Shown here: positions 1 through 8,364 of the stretch, piece after piece
Layout: each line of letters starts with the position of its first letter
Position numbering within the stretch: the first letter of the stretch is position 1
From: an uncultured bacterium
GTDB lineage: Bacteria; Bacillota; Clostridia; Lachnospirales; Lachnospiraceae
DNA length: 64,000 bases
Direction of reading: 5' to 3'
NCBI GenBank assembly: GCA_947651225.1
Contig: CANSYK010000002.1
Span: forward strand, 1 to 64,000
Notes under the pieces: model-generated
The model's database searches: none
What the model was told of the DNA's origin: nothing
Seen by the model: only the letters and a program-made list of their open reading frames with translations
Position numbers and translations under genes: made by a program

Positions 1-40
1 CTTTTACATAGCATAATATTCTTTTATTTCTTCATGGACT

Positions 41-54
41 TTCCGAGACTACAC
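41..54. repeat. 14-bp direct repeat, left copy (right copy at 2613-2626)
   Basis: TTCCGAGACTACAC occurs here and again, same strand, at 2613-2626. The two copies bracket the Agr-like two-component pair and an orphan coding remnant. On the minus strand both copies read Cys-Ser-Leu-Gly in the same frame, followed here by a short tail and stop and at the right copy by the 2380-2643 remnant. This is compatible with a recombination or insertion junction, but no integrase or transposase is visible. Confidence 0.5.
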
Positions 55-234
55 ATATATTCTTCTTTATTCTAATGCATGTTAGGATAAAATACTACAC
101 CAATAGTAGGAATTGTTTTCAAAAAGGCTTCTGCAAGAAGACATGTATTTAACAATGACTTTCTACACCTATTATCGCCATTTTGTTTCCATAAATCCAG
201 TCTCATTACAGAATTGAAAATCTTATTGCAGAAT

Positions 235-263
235 TAAAAAAGATACTTCTTTTTGGAAGTATC
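235..263 (-). terminator. Intrinsic terminator of the two-component operon
   Basis: On the minus strand an 8-bp perfect stem (GATACTTC/GAAGTATC, loop of 6) is followed directly by a run of six T. It lies just past the stop of the frameshifted kinase gene and is oriented to end that operon. Confidence 0.85.
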
Positions 264-276
264 TATATAAAAAAGT

Positions 277-1565
277 TTATTCGGATAGATAGACTACAAA
301 ATAAAATTGTTCCTTATCATAGCGTATGGCACATGTTCCTCCATAGTTATTAACGATTTCTTTTACATTTTCTATCCCCATACCATGGAATTGCTCTTCT
401 TTTGTTGTCCTATACCTACCATCTATAATCTGTGGAATTTCCTGTATTGTATTGATTACTGAGAATATAATTGTTCCACCTTCTTTTACTGTCTTCACCT
501 TGATTATTCTCTTTCCTGTACACTTTTCACATGCCTCAATAGCATTATTCAACATGTTAGAAAGTATCACGACAATATCCTGATCCTCCATATTTAATCC
601 AGACAAATCATTAACTTTCAACACAAATACAATCCCTTCTCCTTTGCTTCCTGATGTTTTGTGTTTAAGATAGCATTTACAATAACATGGTTCGTATCAA
701 TAGCATCAATTCTATGGGCAATTTCAGCATTATATTTATTCAATAATGTATGCAATTTTTCCATTTCGTTTTGTTTTAGCAGGGAAGATATTACCATCAT
801 TTCGTTCTTATACTCATGCTCCCGTTTCTTTTGCTGGTCAAGGTTTTCTGAAATTTGTCGGTACATTGCAGTTTCACTTTTTGCACTCTCTGCAGATAGC
901 TGCTCCTTCCTGATTTTTACTTCTCTTTCTATGGCATCCCAAAGTAAATAGAACACAAAAATATTTAGAATTAACATACCAAATGCCAGGCAAATCAAGG
1001 TATTCATTTGTATTTCATTTTCCAGGCCATCAAAGTTAATCAGGATCGCAATAATAGCGGCTATTGTGAAAGCAGGAAATACGGAGAATTTTGCCCATTC
1101 CAGGTTAGTGAGAGTTTCTGTGCTATCTTGTGTAAAATGATGTCGCAGTACAATAATTAAACTAAAGACAAGAAGCTGGCTGAGTGTTCCCATAAGCAAT
1201 TCTAGCATAGTTGTTTCAACAAGCGTGACTGCCATTAATTTTTGCAGGCTCATCCATGCAATATAGTCGGTAATAAAACATAGGCCTTGATAAAACAATA
1301 TAATCAAGGAACTTTTAAGAAAACTGATTTGATAGCATAGCCATATTATAATTGTTCTTGACATTACAATTACCATCTGTTTTGCAATAAAATTATTTAA
1401 CAAAATAGATGAGGCAAAACAATCAAAAACTGTCAAAGCCATAAGGAAAGTATATATAATGCATACAGATCTATTTTCCATTTTTCTTGCAAAAGTTTCC
1501 ACAAACATTTTACACAGCACAATATATATAAATGTATAAATAATCACTGGAATAGATAGTTCCAT
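277..1565 (-). pseudogene. AgrC-like GHKL sensor histidine kinase, frameshifted
   Basis: Two reading frames together make one AgrC-type kinase. The upstream part (618-1565, 315 residues) has about six membrane segments, then a cytoplasmic helix with the phosphoacceptor motif HEYKN. The downstream part (277-624) has the GHKL ATPase: N-box ILSNMLNNAIEA and G-box HGMGIENVKEIVNNYGG. They split near 633, where the first frame reads KEKGLYLC-stop; adding one A would restore KEKGIVFVLKVNDL, the usual junction in this family. So a single-base deletion disrupts it, in the strain or in the read data. Its ATG overlaps the stop of the response regulator gene by one base, as in a translationally coupled operon. 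Known members sense cyclic peptides. No AgrB or convincing AgrD is visible, so the ligand is unknown. Confidence 0.82.
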
Positions 1566-2302
1566 TATACTTCTCCCTGATAAAAAATAAATTGTTCTTT
1601 AGCATTATTATATCTGGACTGGGAAACATTTAGATGGGATGTATGACAAATATTTTCTTTTAATTTTACAGAATATCGTTCCATTTCCTGTACATATTTC
1701 AAATTTACTAAAAAACTTTTATGAATACGACAAAAACCATAACAACATAACCTCTGATACAACACATCTAATTTTTCATACATTGAATATCTTTTCATAT
1801 TTTTTTCTGCTAAATAAAATGTTGATTTATGCAAATTACTCTCTATGTATACGATCTCATCTGGACTTAGTGTCTTTTCACCTTCTAAAAAGGCAAAAGC
1901 TTCTCTGTTTTCTTTATAATTCATTTTCAAGATAATGCAATCAAGACACTCTTCTATTGATGCCTCCAAGGAGTCACTATCTTTTAGCAAAAACCGAATT
2001 GCATCCACTTTATATCCTTCCAGAGCATATGTAATAAAGGCAGTTACAAATACAACATACGCCTGGCTGCCGCTTTCCCTTATCTTTTTTGCTGTTTCTA
2101 TGCCATCCAGCTCGTCCATATTAATATCCAAAAAGATAATGTCAAAATTCTCAATATTTTCATTCGATTGTAAAAAATCTATTCCAGATGAAAACGTGTC
2201 CACCCGATATTGGTAATCATGATTTTTCATATATGTTGACACTAATTTCTGCTCCAAAAACAAAAAGCCATCTTCATCGTCACATATAGCAATATGAATC
2301 AT
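1565..2302 (-). CDS. LytTR-family response regulator (AgrA-like)
   Basis: A 245-residue regulator with an N-terminal receiver (acidic pair Asp8/Asp9, phosphoacceptor Asp59 in FLDINMDELDG) and a C-terminal LytTR DNA-binding domain from about residue 140 (CRIHKSFLVNLKYV). It has an AAGGAGG ribosome site. It is first in the operon, with the kinase gene overlapping its stop by one base. Proteins of this class bind direct repeats upstream of peptide-signalling, bacteriocin or virulence genes; its targets are not evident here. With the partner kinase frameshifted it may be orphaned. Family assignment is firm, physiological role unknown. Confidence 0.88.
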   Translation of the reverse strand: MIHIAICDDEDGFLFLEQKLVSTYMKNHDYQYRVDTFSSGIDFLQSNENIENFDIIFLDINMDELDGIETAKKIRESGSQAYVVFVTAFITYALEGYKVDAIRFLLKDSDSLEASIEECLDCIILKMNYKENREAFAFLEGEKTLSPDEIVYIESNLHKSTFYLAEKNMKRYSMYEKLDVLYQRLCCYGFCRIHKSFLVNLKYVQEMERYSVKLKENICHTSHLNVSQSRYNNAKEQFIFYQGEV

Positions 2303-2379
2303 TAACTTCCATTACCTCCTTTTACGTTCTGAATATCAAATATATCGACAGATTTATATATAAGCCTAATCTATAATAG

Positions 2380-2643
2380 CTATTTCTTCAATAATTTAAA
2401 TCCATAAATTTCATCTATTACATCAGCTTGTGAGGTAAGGAACTCTGTTAATTTATCAGGTGTTAGAGCAAGCGCAGCCTTGAAATGGGCTATACTCTGT
2501 TGTGAATAGTTCTTGGTTTTATATGCTATCAACTTCTCATAGGAAGCAGAATGTTCTGAACTTCCACTTCTTTTATCCCAGCCGGGAAAGCAGAGTGAGT
2601 ATGGTGTTGTTCTTCCGAGACTACACTTATGGGAAAAGCGTTT
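2380..2643 (-). pseudogene. Unrecognised C-terminal coding remnant
   Basis: This open frame has no start codon: an in-frame stop lies at its upstream edge, inside the end of the YcxB-like gene. It runs about 87 codons to a stop at 2380. The composition looks like a real protein (SSEHSASYEKLIAYKTKNYS, later AALALTPDKLTEFL). The upstream part contains the 14-bp repeat (2613-2626). I do not recognise the family. It is best read as the 3' end of a gene cut at the repeat. Stretch 2303-2380 holds only the ribosome site and upstream region of the LytTR gene. Confidence 0.45.
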
Positions 2644-3136
2644 TTACAATATGAAAATCACCAGTTACGAATCCATTTTTATCAAGCAGGATGCTGGTAT
2701 GATTAGGAAAGTTAAGGATATATAAGTTCTTAGTTTCCAGAAAGTCCTGTATATTTTTGTATAGAAGGGTTGTTTCTTTTCCGGTATCTGTTATGACGCA
2801 CAGATGGTTTTGGTAGAATTTAACGGTTCTTTTTGGGATGTTATTTTCTCCTTGTGCCATAGCTTTAGATTTGCCTCGGTGCTTTGTGCGTGGGAGCATC
2901 ACAAGCAGCCAGAAAAGAAGCGCCCCAAGAAAGACAGATTCGCCTGCCAAAAAGAGCAGGGAGCCTTTTGTGTACCAAAGGAAGAAAGCAGCTGCCAGAT
3001 AGAGTATCAGCAGGATGACAGCCATCTTCTGTACTGTTTTCTGGTATGTTTTATTTCCGGCTGCACGCATTCCCTCTTCAAATAAGGTGCGGGATATGCA
3101 GATATGGTTTTCAGCAATTAATGTTGTTGGATGCAT
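2627..3136 (-). CDS. YcxB-like membrane protein
   Basis: A 169-residue protein: short N-terminus, two adjacent hydrophobic segments (about residues 39-57 and 62-82), a basic linker and a C-terminal soluble domain with the YcxB-like pattern (KTRVxFY-type KRTVKFYQNH, YKNIQDFLETKNLYIL, FHIVKTLFP). An AGGAGG sits seven bases before the ATG. The gene overlaps the end of the DUF624 gene by 26 bases, so it is probably the last gene of the operon started by lacI. The biochemical role of the YcxB family is not established. Confidence 0.7.
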   Translation of the reverse strand: MHPTTLIAENHICISRTLFEEGMRAAGNKTYQKTVQKMAVILLILYLAAAFFLWYTKGSLLFLAGESVFLGALLFWLLVMLPRTKHRGKSKAMAQGENNIPKRTVKFYQNHLCVITDTGKETTLLYKNIQDFLETKNLYILNFPNHTSILLDKNGFVTGDFHIVKTLFP

Positions 3137-3950
3137 TTGTTTCCTCCTGTTTTCGCTTTAGCCATGCTTCATCGTCCTCATAAAGCGGGATTTGCTCTGG
3201 AAAAGCACTGGCAATTTGTTCTTCAATCTGAAAGCTGTCATTTAAGGTATTGTATAGCAGGAAATTGGCAGTATAAAGAATAAACCAAAAGCCGGTTAAT
3301 GGAAGCAGCAGTACCGACCAGGGCAGGAATAAAAATAAGATAATCCAGTATATCATCTGCAGCAGGGCAGTGCCTGCAATTTTTGGGAAAAACCTGAGAA
3401 TAAAGAGCAGGCAGTTTTCGGCACATTGGCGGAAGGGCTGTGAAAATAAAGCAATCTGCGGCCAGCAGACAGAAAAGAACATGGTAAACAGTAACAGCCC
3501 GAATAGATAAAGCGCAAGTGTTCCCCATCCCGGAAAGCGGGAAGACCACCAAAAAAGCATTGCCATAAATATGTAAAATCCGAGCAGCAGACAAAACAAT
3601 ATGCCGGGCAGAAGAGACTGCCGCCAGTTTTGTTTCCATGCCAGCCTGTAGTTTTTAAGGCATTTTCCTGGTGCATCCCGAAGCCCCCGGAGAGTGGCGT
3701 CGTACATACAGGAGAGGGTAGGACCGGCAAAGATTCCCCCAATGACACAGGCTGGGATTAAAACAAGCACGCTGGAGGAGAGGATTGCTAACACAACACC
3801 GTATGCAAAAGGGAGAAAGCCTGTTAGTGTCAGTATATTTGTTATCAGGAAGTTTTTGATATTACGCTCCAAAACTTCGGTATATCTTGCAAAACCGGTC
3901 TGGCGTTTTCCATTTGAAGTAAATGAATCTTGATGAAATAAAAAAGCCAT
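3111..3950 (-). CDS. DUF624 (YesL-like) membrane protein
   Basis: About 279 residues, with five to six hydrophobic segments (including VVLAILSSSVLVLIPACVIG, ILFCLLLGFYIFMAMLFWW and ILFLFLPWSVLLLPLTGFW) and the aromatic FPGWGTLALYLF region, fitting the YesL/DUF624 family. Such genes commonly sit with LacI regulators and polysaccharide ABC transporters in Firmicutes, as here; their function is not known. I choose the second ATG at 3950 because the first (3956) abuts GGAGG, while the second lies six bases from it. The C-terminus is acidic and cytoplasmic. Confidence 0.75.
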   Translation of the reverse strand: MAFLFHQDSFTSNGKRQTGFARYTEVLERNIKNFLITNILTLTGFLPFAYGVVLAILSSSVLVLIPACVIGGIFAGPTLSCMYDATLRGLRDAPGKCLKNYRLAWKQNWRQSLLPGILFCLLLGFYIFMAMLFWWSSRFPGWGTLALYLFGLLLFTMFFSVCWPQIALFSQPFRQCAENCLLFILRFFPKIAGTALLQMIYWIILFLFLPWSVLLLPLTGFWFILYTANFLLYNTLNDSFQIEEQIASAFPEQIPLYEDDEAWLKRKQEETNASNNINC

Positions 3951-3962
3951 AAGCATCCTCCA

Positions 3963-4550
3963 TTATTCTGCCGCAAAGTGACAGCCATTCAAAAATTCGG
4001 TTAACAGTATTTCTAAATCTTGTGTATAATTTTCAAGGCAGGTAAATTCTGCACAGACAGTTGTGGTGCCACAAACACCAAAGGCAGAGATACCACGGTC
4101 ATAGGGGTTACCTTTGGAGGTACAGGAATAGGTAATCAAGGTGTAGGTTTGTTCATTTAGGGTTACGGTATCTTCTGTATTGACATTATAATTTTCTTTT
4201 GCGGCAGCCAGCCAGACATCATAACGCTTTCTGGCTTTTTCTTTACTTCCTGCTTCATCAGTAAGAAAATACAGTTGGGCATCATAAAGGTCTATTGTTT
4301 TGCCATCGCTGTTTTTATAGGGAACAGAATCACCCGAAACCCATGTTGCATAGTACAGCCCGTCAGCTGCCAGAGTATCTTTTTGATCAAGAAGTGTAAG
4401 CTGAGCTGGGACTTCAATGCCTACACTGGTTCCTATTTTTGTCCATTCCTTCTGCCATTTTTGTCCATCGGCAGCATTCTTTGGGGTAGAGGTGCAGCCG
4501 GTCAAAAGAAGTATCAGGCAGACAGGGAGCAGTAATTTTTTTGCTTTCAT
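3963..4550 (-). CDS. Putative lipoprotein, unknown family
   Basis: 195 residues with a clear lipoprotein signal: MKAKKLLLPVCLILLLTGC, with the lipobox LTGC giving Cys19 as the lipidated residue. The mature part is a compact alpha/beta-looking domain with four more cysteines (CTSKGN, CGTTTVC, CLEN) that could form disulfides. It lies between the DUF624 gene and a single-pass membrane protein gene, each within about 35 bases, so it is part of the same operon. GGAGG precedes the ATG. It is not a sugar-binding protein by length. No function is proposed. Confidence 0.65.
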   Translation of the reverse strand: MKAKKLLLPVCLILLLTGCTSTPKNAADGQKWQKEWTKIGTSVGIEVPAQLTLLDQKDTLAADGLYYATWVSGDSVPYKNSDGKTIDLYDAQLYFLTDEAGSKEKARKRYDVWLAAAKENYNVNTEDTVTLNEQTYTLITYSCTSKGNPYDRGISAFGVCGTTTVCAEFTCLENYTQDLEILLTEFLNGCHFAAE

Positions 4551-4581
4551 CTAAATCCTCCATAGCGCATTTTCTGCGCTT

Positions 4582-5268
4582 TCAATGGTGATGAAAAACG
4601 CTGTTTTTGTGTTTTTCGGGTTTATAAAATAGTGTATTCCAAAGTTCGCTGCATTCTTCTGCATGTCTGGAATGTTTCTTATTGTAGAAGCAGCGTCTTC
4701 CCAGGTAGAGGTTTGCCAGAAGTTCCTGGTTGCTGCCAGACTTTGTTTGTCCAAACAGTGTTGTGGTATAGTTTCCAAGATCCTTTTCAGATAAAGAGCG
4801 GCAGGTTTTCCATTGAAATACTTTGTTGTCTGTTGAGAAATCTGTATCATCTGGACAGCTTCCATCCGGCATTGCTAATACCTGGAATTCTTTCTGGACA
4901 TCTTCCGGAGTTTCCATCAGAAAAAAGTAGCTTTCGCAATTATTGATATCTCCCATAAGGGCGACCATGGAAGCCTGCTGGTAGGAAAGGGCATCTGCAT
5001 CGTTTGCGTCGGGGCTTCCACTGACAAATTGGTTTACCTGTATGCGTGTTTCTCCGTCATGGTTGTAGTCATCTGCAAGAGAAGCAAATGCATTTTCTAA
5101 AGCAGCAACGGTGTCTTCGGGCAGCTTTGTTTTTCCTATGTAAGCGATTTGGATATCCGGGGCTTTCTTAAACCAGCCAAAAGCATTGCCGATAAGGTTG
5201 ATTAATATAAGAATGAGAATGGCTCCGCAAATAACATACCATTTATAGTAGTACCACCAGTTTTTCAT
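4582..5268 (-). CDS. Single-pass membrane-anchored protein of the LacI/DUF624 cluster
   Basis: 228 residues: a short aromatic N-terminus (MKNWWYYYKWYV), one membrane helix (about residues 11-31, CGAILILILINLIGNAFGW) and an extracytoplasmic domain with acidic calcium-loop-like patches (DDYNHDGETRI, SPDANDADAL). It ends with HHH. It lies five bases upstream of the lacI stop boundary and before the lipoprotein gene. The three envelope proteins of this operon probably act together, but no enzymatic motif is visible. Confidence 0.6.
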   Translation of the reverse strand: MKNWWYYYKWYVICGAILILILINLIGNAFGWFKKAPDIQIAYIGKTKLPEDTVAALENAFASLADDYNHDGETRIQVNQFVSGSPDANDADALSYQQASMVALMGDINNCESYFFLMETPEDVQKEFQVLAMPDGSCPDDTDFSTDNKVFQWKTCRSLSEKDLGNYTTTLFGQTKSGSNQELLANLYLGRRCFYNKKHSRHAEECSELWNTLFYKPEKHKNSVFHHH

Positions 5269-5273
5269 AAAAA

Positions 5274-6281
5274 TTAATCCTGCCTTTCTGCAGATTCTTT
5301 TGTGGTTCCTCCATACTTATAGGAAACGGGCAGGCAGATCAGGGGTGGTTTTGCTGCCGTGTTGTCCTGAAGTAAAATTCTGACGCACATTTCTGCAATA
5401 TCCTGTACAGGCTGTATGATGGTGGAACAGATATAATCGCTGTGGCCAAACATCTGGATGCCATCAAAACCAATCACCTGTACATCATCGGGGACTTTTA
5501 TGTTTAGTTTCTTTAGTATTTTCATCACCTCATAAGCAATGTAGTCTGTAACACAGAAAAGACCATCAAAATCTAATTTTCCATCATGTATATGTTCTGT
5601 AAGGAAAATCTCAAATTCATGGATAGAATCACCGTCCTGCAGAATCTTTAAATGGTATTGCAGATTTCTGGCAAGGCATCCATTCTCAAACCCTGCTTTT
5701 CTTTTATTGGGTTCATTGCTAAGCGAAGAGCCGATGCGCAGAAATGCAACATTTTTGCAGCCAAGGTCAGCGAGCTTTTCAGCTGCCATCTGTCCTCCAG
5801 CGAAATGGTCGCTGGCAATGCAGGGAATATGGGAGCCAATGGAGCGGTCTATAGAAACAAAAGGAACATTATCTCCAACCTGCAGGTCGGGGTTATAGGT
5901 CAGTCCGATAATGCCATCTACTTTGTTCTGCTGTGCCATCATAATATATTCCTGCTCTGCACCAGGGTCAAAATCAGTAGTGCAAAGCATCATTCTGTAT
6001 TTTCTTTTTATAAGCGAAAGATTAATCTGATAGGTAAGCTTTGCAAAAAATGGGTTCAGTGTATTGGGGATGAGCAGTGCAACCGTATAAGTCTTGCTGG
6101 CTTTTAATCCCTGGGCATAGCTGTTGACCTGGTAATTTAGTTTATCAATTGCTTCTTCTACACGGATTCGGTAAGATTCGCCTACAGGAAGCCCGTTAAT
6201 CACTTTTGATACCGTGCCAAGTGCAACACCTGCTTCCAAAGCAACATCTTTCATTGTGGGGGTAGAATTTTTCTTCCTCAT
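5274..6281 (-). CDS. LacI-family transcriptional regulator of the sucrose/fructan locus
   Basis: 335 residues. The N-terminal helix-turn-helix is canonical (TMKDVALEAGVALGTVSKVI, then the hinge YQVNSYAQGLKASKT), followed by a periplasmic-binding-protein-like effector domain (VALLIPNTLNPFFAKL, GIIGLTYNP, VPFVSIDRSI, QVIGFDGIQMFG). It is transcribed away from the sugar transporter operon and shares with it a 350-base regulatory region containing LacI-type TTTCACGAAA sites. It is expected to repress the transporter/GH32/fructokinase operon and itself until a sugar or sugar phosphate binds. It also heads the minus-strand operon of three envelope proteins and the YcxB protein. Confidence 0.92.
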   Translation of the reverse strand: MRKKNSTPTMKDVALEAGVALGTVSKVINGLPVGESYRIRVEEAIDKLNYQVNSYAQGLKASKTYTVALLIPNTLNPFFAKLTYQINLSLIKRKYRMMLCTTDFDPGAEQEYIMMAQQNKVDGIIGLTYNPDLQVGDNVPFVSIDRSIGSHIPCIASDHFAGGQMAAEKLADLGCKNVAFLRIGSSLSNEPNKRKAGFENGCLARNLQYHLKILQDGDSIHEFEIFLTEHIHDGKLDFDGLFCVTDYIAYEVMKILKKLNIKVPDDVQVIGFDGIQMFGHSDYICSTIIQPVQDIAEMCVRILLQDNTAAKPPLICLPVSYKYGGTTKESAERQD

Positions 6282-6319
6282 TCATATATCCCTCTTTTCT
6301 CTTTACGTTTGATAAAGCA

Positions 6320-6348
6320 ATTATAATACATTTTTGTGTGGTTGTAAA
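6320..6348 (-). promoter_or_regulatory. Promoter of lacI operon
   Basis: On the minus strand TTTACA (6348-6343) and TATAAT (6325-6320) are separated by exactly 17 bases, a near-consensus vegetative promoter about 40 bases upstream of the LacI start. LacI-type half sites lie just upstream at 6357-6383. Confidence 0.75.
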
Positions 6349-6356
6349 GAGAAATT

Positions 6357-6383
6357 TCATGAAATTTCACGAAACGTTACGCG
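6357..6383. promoter_or_regulatory. Candidate LacI operator, upstream copy
   Basis: This stretch contains TCATGAAATTTCACGAAACG, a palindrome-rich block of TTTC/GAAA half sites. The core TTTCACGAAA recurs at 6519-6529, downstream of the plus-strand promoter. Two spaced copies flanking a divergent promoter region fit looping by a LacI-family repressor. Confidence 0.6.
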
Positions 6384-6469
6384 AAGTAATTTTTGTACAA
6401 AATATCTATATTTTTCTTGTGAAAAACGAATAAAAGTAGAAAGTTTCACAAGAATTTTAAGTAAAATAC

Positions 6470-6498
6470 TTGACTTGAAATAGAGAAAATGATATTTT
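6470..6498 (+). promoter_or_regulatory. Promoter of sugar transporter/GH32 operon
   Basis: TTGACT (6470-6475), a 17-base spacer and TATTTT (6493-6498) make a good vegetative promoter on the plus strand. The AACGTTTCACGAAAT block at 6516-6530 lies about 20 bases downstream of the -10 element, where a bound repressor would block transcription. Confidence 0.65.
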
Positions 6499-6515
6499 AA
6501 TGCCAACAGCAAAAT

Positions 6516-6530
6516 AACGTTTCACGAAAT
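6516..6530. promoter_or_regulatory. Candidate LacI operator, downstream copy
   Basis: AACGTTTCACGAAAT carries the same TTTCACGAAA core as the 6357-6383 block. It sits just after the -10 of the plus-strand promoter, a typical repressor position. Confidence 0.55.
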
Positions 6531-6550
6531 CATGATTGGAAAACGCTGAC

Positions 6551-6618
6551 ACAGTTAAGCGGCGCCACTTAGCTGTAAAGGAAAATCTGCCGGGGGTATG
6601 GTATTGGGGTTTCGGCAG
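6551..6618 (+). promoter_or_regulatory. Leader hairpins of sugar operon
   Basis: ACAGTTAAGCGGC (6551-6563) and GCCACTTAGCTGT (6564-6576) are nearly perfect complements. A second pair, CTGCCG (6587-6592) and CGGCAG (6613-6618), closes a larger loop ending next to the ribosome site. No known riboswitch class is recognised. These may stabilise the mRNA or be relics of an operator. Confidence 0.4.
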
Positions 6619-6639
6619 GAAGAAGAAAGGAGAGATTAC

Positions 6640-7578
6640 ATGAGTAATTCAAAAACAACAGCTCCAACAAAAACTGTCAGAAAGAAGCCGCTGTTAGAAC
6701 GCATAGGTACATATTGGCAGTTATATTTGATGCTTCTGGTTCCTGTTGTGCTGACAATTATTTATAAGTACATACCAATGTATGGCATCCAGATTGCGTT
6801 CCGTGACTACAAGTCAGTTCGCAGTATGTGGGGGAGCGAGTGGGTAGGGCTGAAATGGTTTATGCGGTTTTTCAGTTCACCAAACTGTGTCCGCATGATC
6901 AAGAATACGATATTGTTAAGTCTTTATAGTTTGCTTTGGAGTTTTCCGATTCCGATTATTCTGGCGTTGATGATTAATCAACTGCGGTTTAGCAAATTTA
7001 AAAGAACCATACAGACAATCCTGTATGCACCGCATTTCATTTCTATTATGGTAGTTTGTGGTATGCTGCGTATCTTTTTAAGCCCTTCAGGTGGATTGAT
7101 TAACCTGATTGCAAATACCAGTATTGATTTCCTTTCGGAGGCATCTGCATTCCGGACGATTTATGTTGCATCGGGCATCTGGCAGGATGCAGGCTGGGGA
7201 ATTATTGTATATATGGCGACATTGGCAAATATTGATACTTCCCATTATGAAGCAGCTAAAATTGATGGGGCATCCATGTTCCAGAGGATTCGATTCATTG
7301 ATTTGCCGGAGCTTGTGCCACAGATTGTTTTGATGTTGATTATGAGTGCGGGCAGTCTTATGAACGTTGGATTTGAAAAAGTATTCCTGCTCCAGACAGA
7401 CCTGAACAAGGCAACCAGTGATGTGATTGCAGTATACGTTTACCAACAGGGTATTGAGCATGCAAAATACAGTTATTCTACTGCTGTAGGACTTTTTAAC
7501 ACGGTAGTCAATGTCATACTGCTGATTGTTGTGAACAAGATAACAAGCAAGATTTCAGAAGATGTAAGCTTTGTATAG
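6640..7578 (+). CDS. Sugar ABC transporter permease (LplB/YteP type)
   Basis: 312 residues from the ATG at 6640, preceded by AAAGGAGA. Six membrane segments (first YLMLLVPVVLTIIYKYIPMY) and the cytoplasmic EAA loop HYEAAKIDGASMFQRIRFID identify a binding-protein-dependent permease of the polysaccharide/oligosaccharide (CUT1) class. It would pair with the second permease, which is broken, and an ATPase encoded elsewhere (an MsmX-like shared ATPase is usual). It is first gene of the transporter-GH32-fructokinase operon. Upstream in-frame codons to 6598 are open but lack a ribosome site. Confidence 0.9.
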   Translation: MSNSKTTAPTKTVRKKPLLERIGTYWQLYLMLLVPVVLTIIYKYIPMYGIQIAFRDYKSVRSMWGSEWVGLKWFMRFFSSPNCVRMIKNTILLSLYSLLWSFPIPIILALMINQLRFSKFKRTIQTILYAPHFISIMVVCGMLRIFLSPSGGLINLIANTSIDFLSEASAFRTIYVASGIWQDAGWGIIVYMATLANIDTSHYEAAKIDGASMFQRIRFIDLPELVPQIVLMLIMSAGSLMNVGFEKVFLLQTDLNKATSDVIAVYVYQQGIEHAKYSYSTAVGLFNTVVNVILLIVVNKITSKISEDVSFV

Positions 7579-7588
7579 GAGGTGCCGT

Positions 7589-8310
7589 ATGGGAAAGAAG
7601 AAAAAGGAAGGGCAGTTAAAAGGTTTTTCAGATAAAACCAGCGATATTGTTCTGGTAGTGATTTGCCTTGTCATTGTACTTATCGTTGCATATCCGCTTT
7701 ATTATGTACTGGTTGCTTCCGTTTCAAATCCATATGATGTGTATGCAGGAAAAACCTTCCTGTTTCCAAGTGGGTTTACCCTGGATGGTTATAAGGCGGT
7801 GTTTGCAGATAAGAGCCTTATTACTGGTTATATTAACAGTATAAAGTATACGGTAGTGGGAACGGTATTTTCCGTTGTTATGGTATATCTGGCAGCATAT
7901 CCTTTGAGCACAGTATTCCAAAGGAAATGATTGAGGCAGCTGAAATAGATGGCGCTTCAAAATGGACTACATTTATTAAAATTGTTGTTCCGTTGAGCCG
8001 TTCGATTATGGCGGTTATGGTTGTATTCAGTATGGTTGCTTACTGGAATGACTGGTTTACTGCATTGATTTATCTGCCGGGACAGGAAAATGCCCCGCTT
8101 CCGCTTGTTCTGAGGAATATTTTGATTAAAAGCTCTGCAAGTGCAAGCCAGGCAAGCACAATTTCCGGTGGTTACGCTGAATTGAACAAATTAACAGAAA
8201 TGATTAAATTTTCATCCATTATCGTTGCGGCTGCACCAATGCTTATAATTTATCCATTTGTACAGAAGTATTTTGAGAAAGGTTTTATGGCAGGTGCAGT
8301 AAAAGGCTAA
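7589..8310 (+). pseudogene. Sugar ABC transporter permease (YtcP/LplC type), internally deleted and frameshifted
   Basis: The ATG at 7589 follows TAGGAGGTG. The frame codes for the normal N-terminus through LAAYPLS, then runs to a stop at 7930. The family's C-terminal half resumes in another frame at IPKEMIEAAEIDGAS (from about 7912) and continues normally to the end at 8310 (FEKGFMAGAVKG). Intact relatives (about 290 residues) have roughly 60 more residues between these blocks, including one membrane helix. So there is an internal deletion of about 60 codons that also shifts frame, and the importer cannot be functional as read. Junction near 7905-7912. Confidence 0.85.
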
Positions 8311-8362
8311 GAAACTGTTCAGGAACAGGCAGTCAGAATGCAGGGCTATGTTTAACAGTTTC
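8311..8362 (+). repeat. Inverted repeat between permease and binding-protein remnants
   Basis: GAAACTGTT (8311-8319) starts right after the permease stop and is complementary to AACAGTTTC (8354-8362). It is not followed by T residues. It may be an mRNA-stabilising hairpin; the missing signal-peptide region of the next gene has been replaced by this spacer. Confidence 0.45.
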
Positions 8363-8364
8363 TG

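Noticed and set aside
72-206. 44-codon minus-strand ORF downstream of the Agr-like kinase, considered as an AgrD-like peptide
   Set aside because: It lies beyond a strong terminator, has no ribosome site and lacks the Cys-containing core followed by an acidic tail expected of AgrD.
661-951. Plus-strand ORF inside the kinase gene
   Set aside because: Antisense shadow of the histidine kinase coding sequence with no ribosome site.
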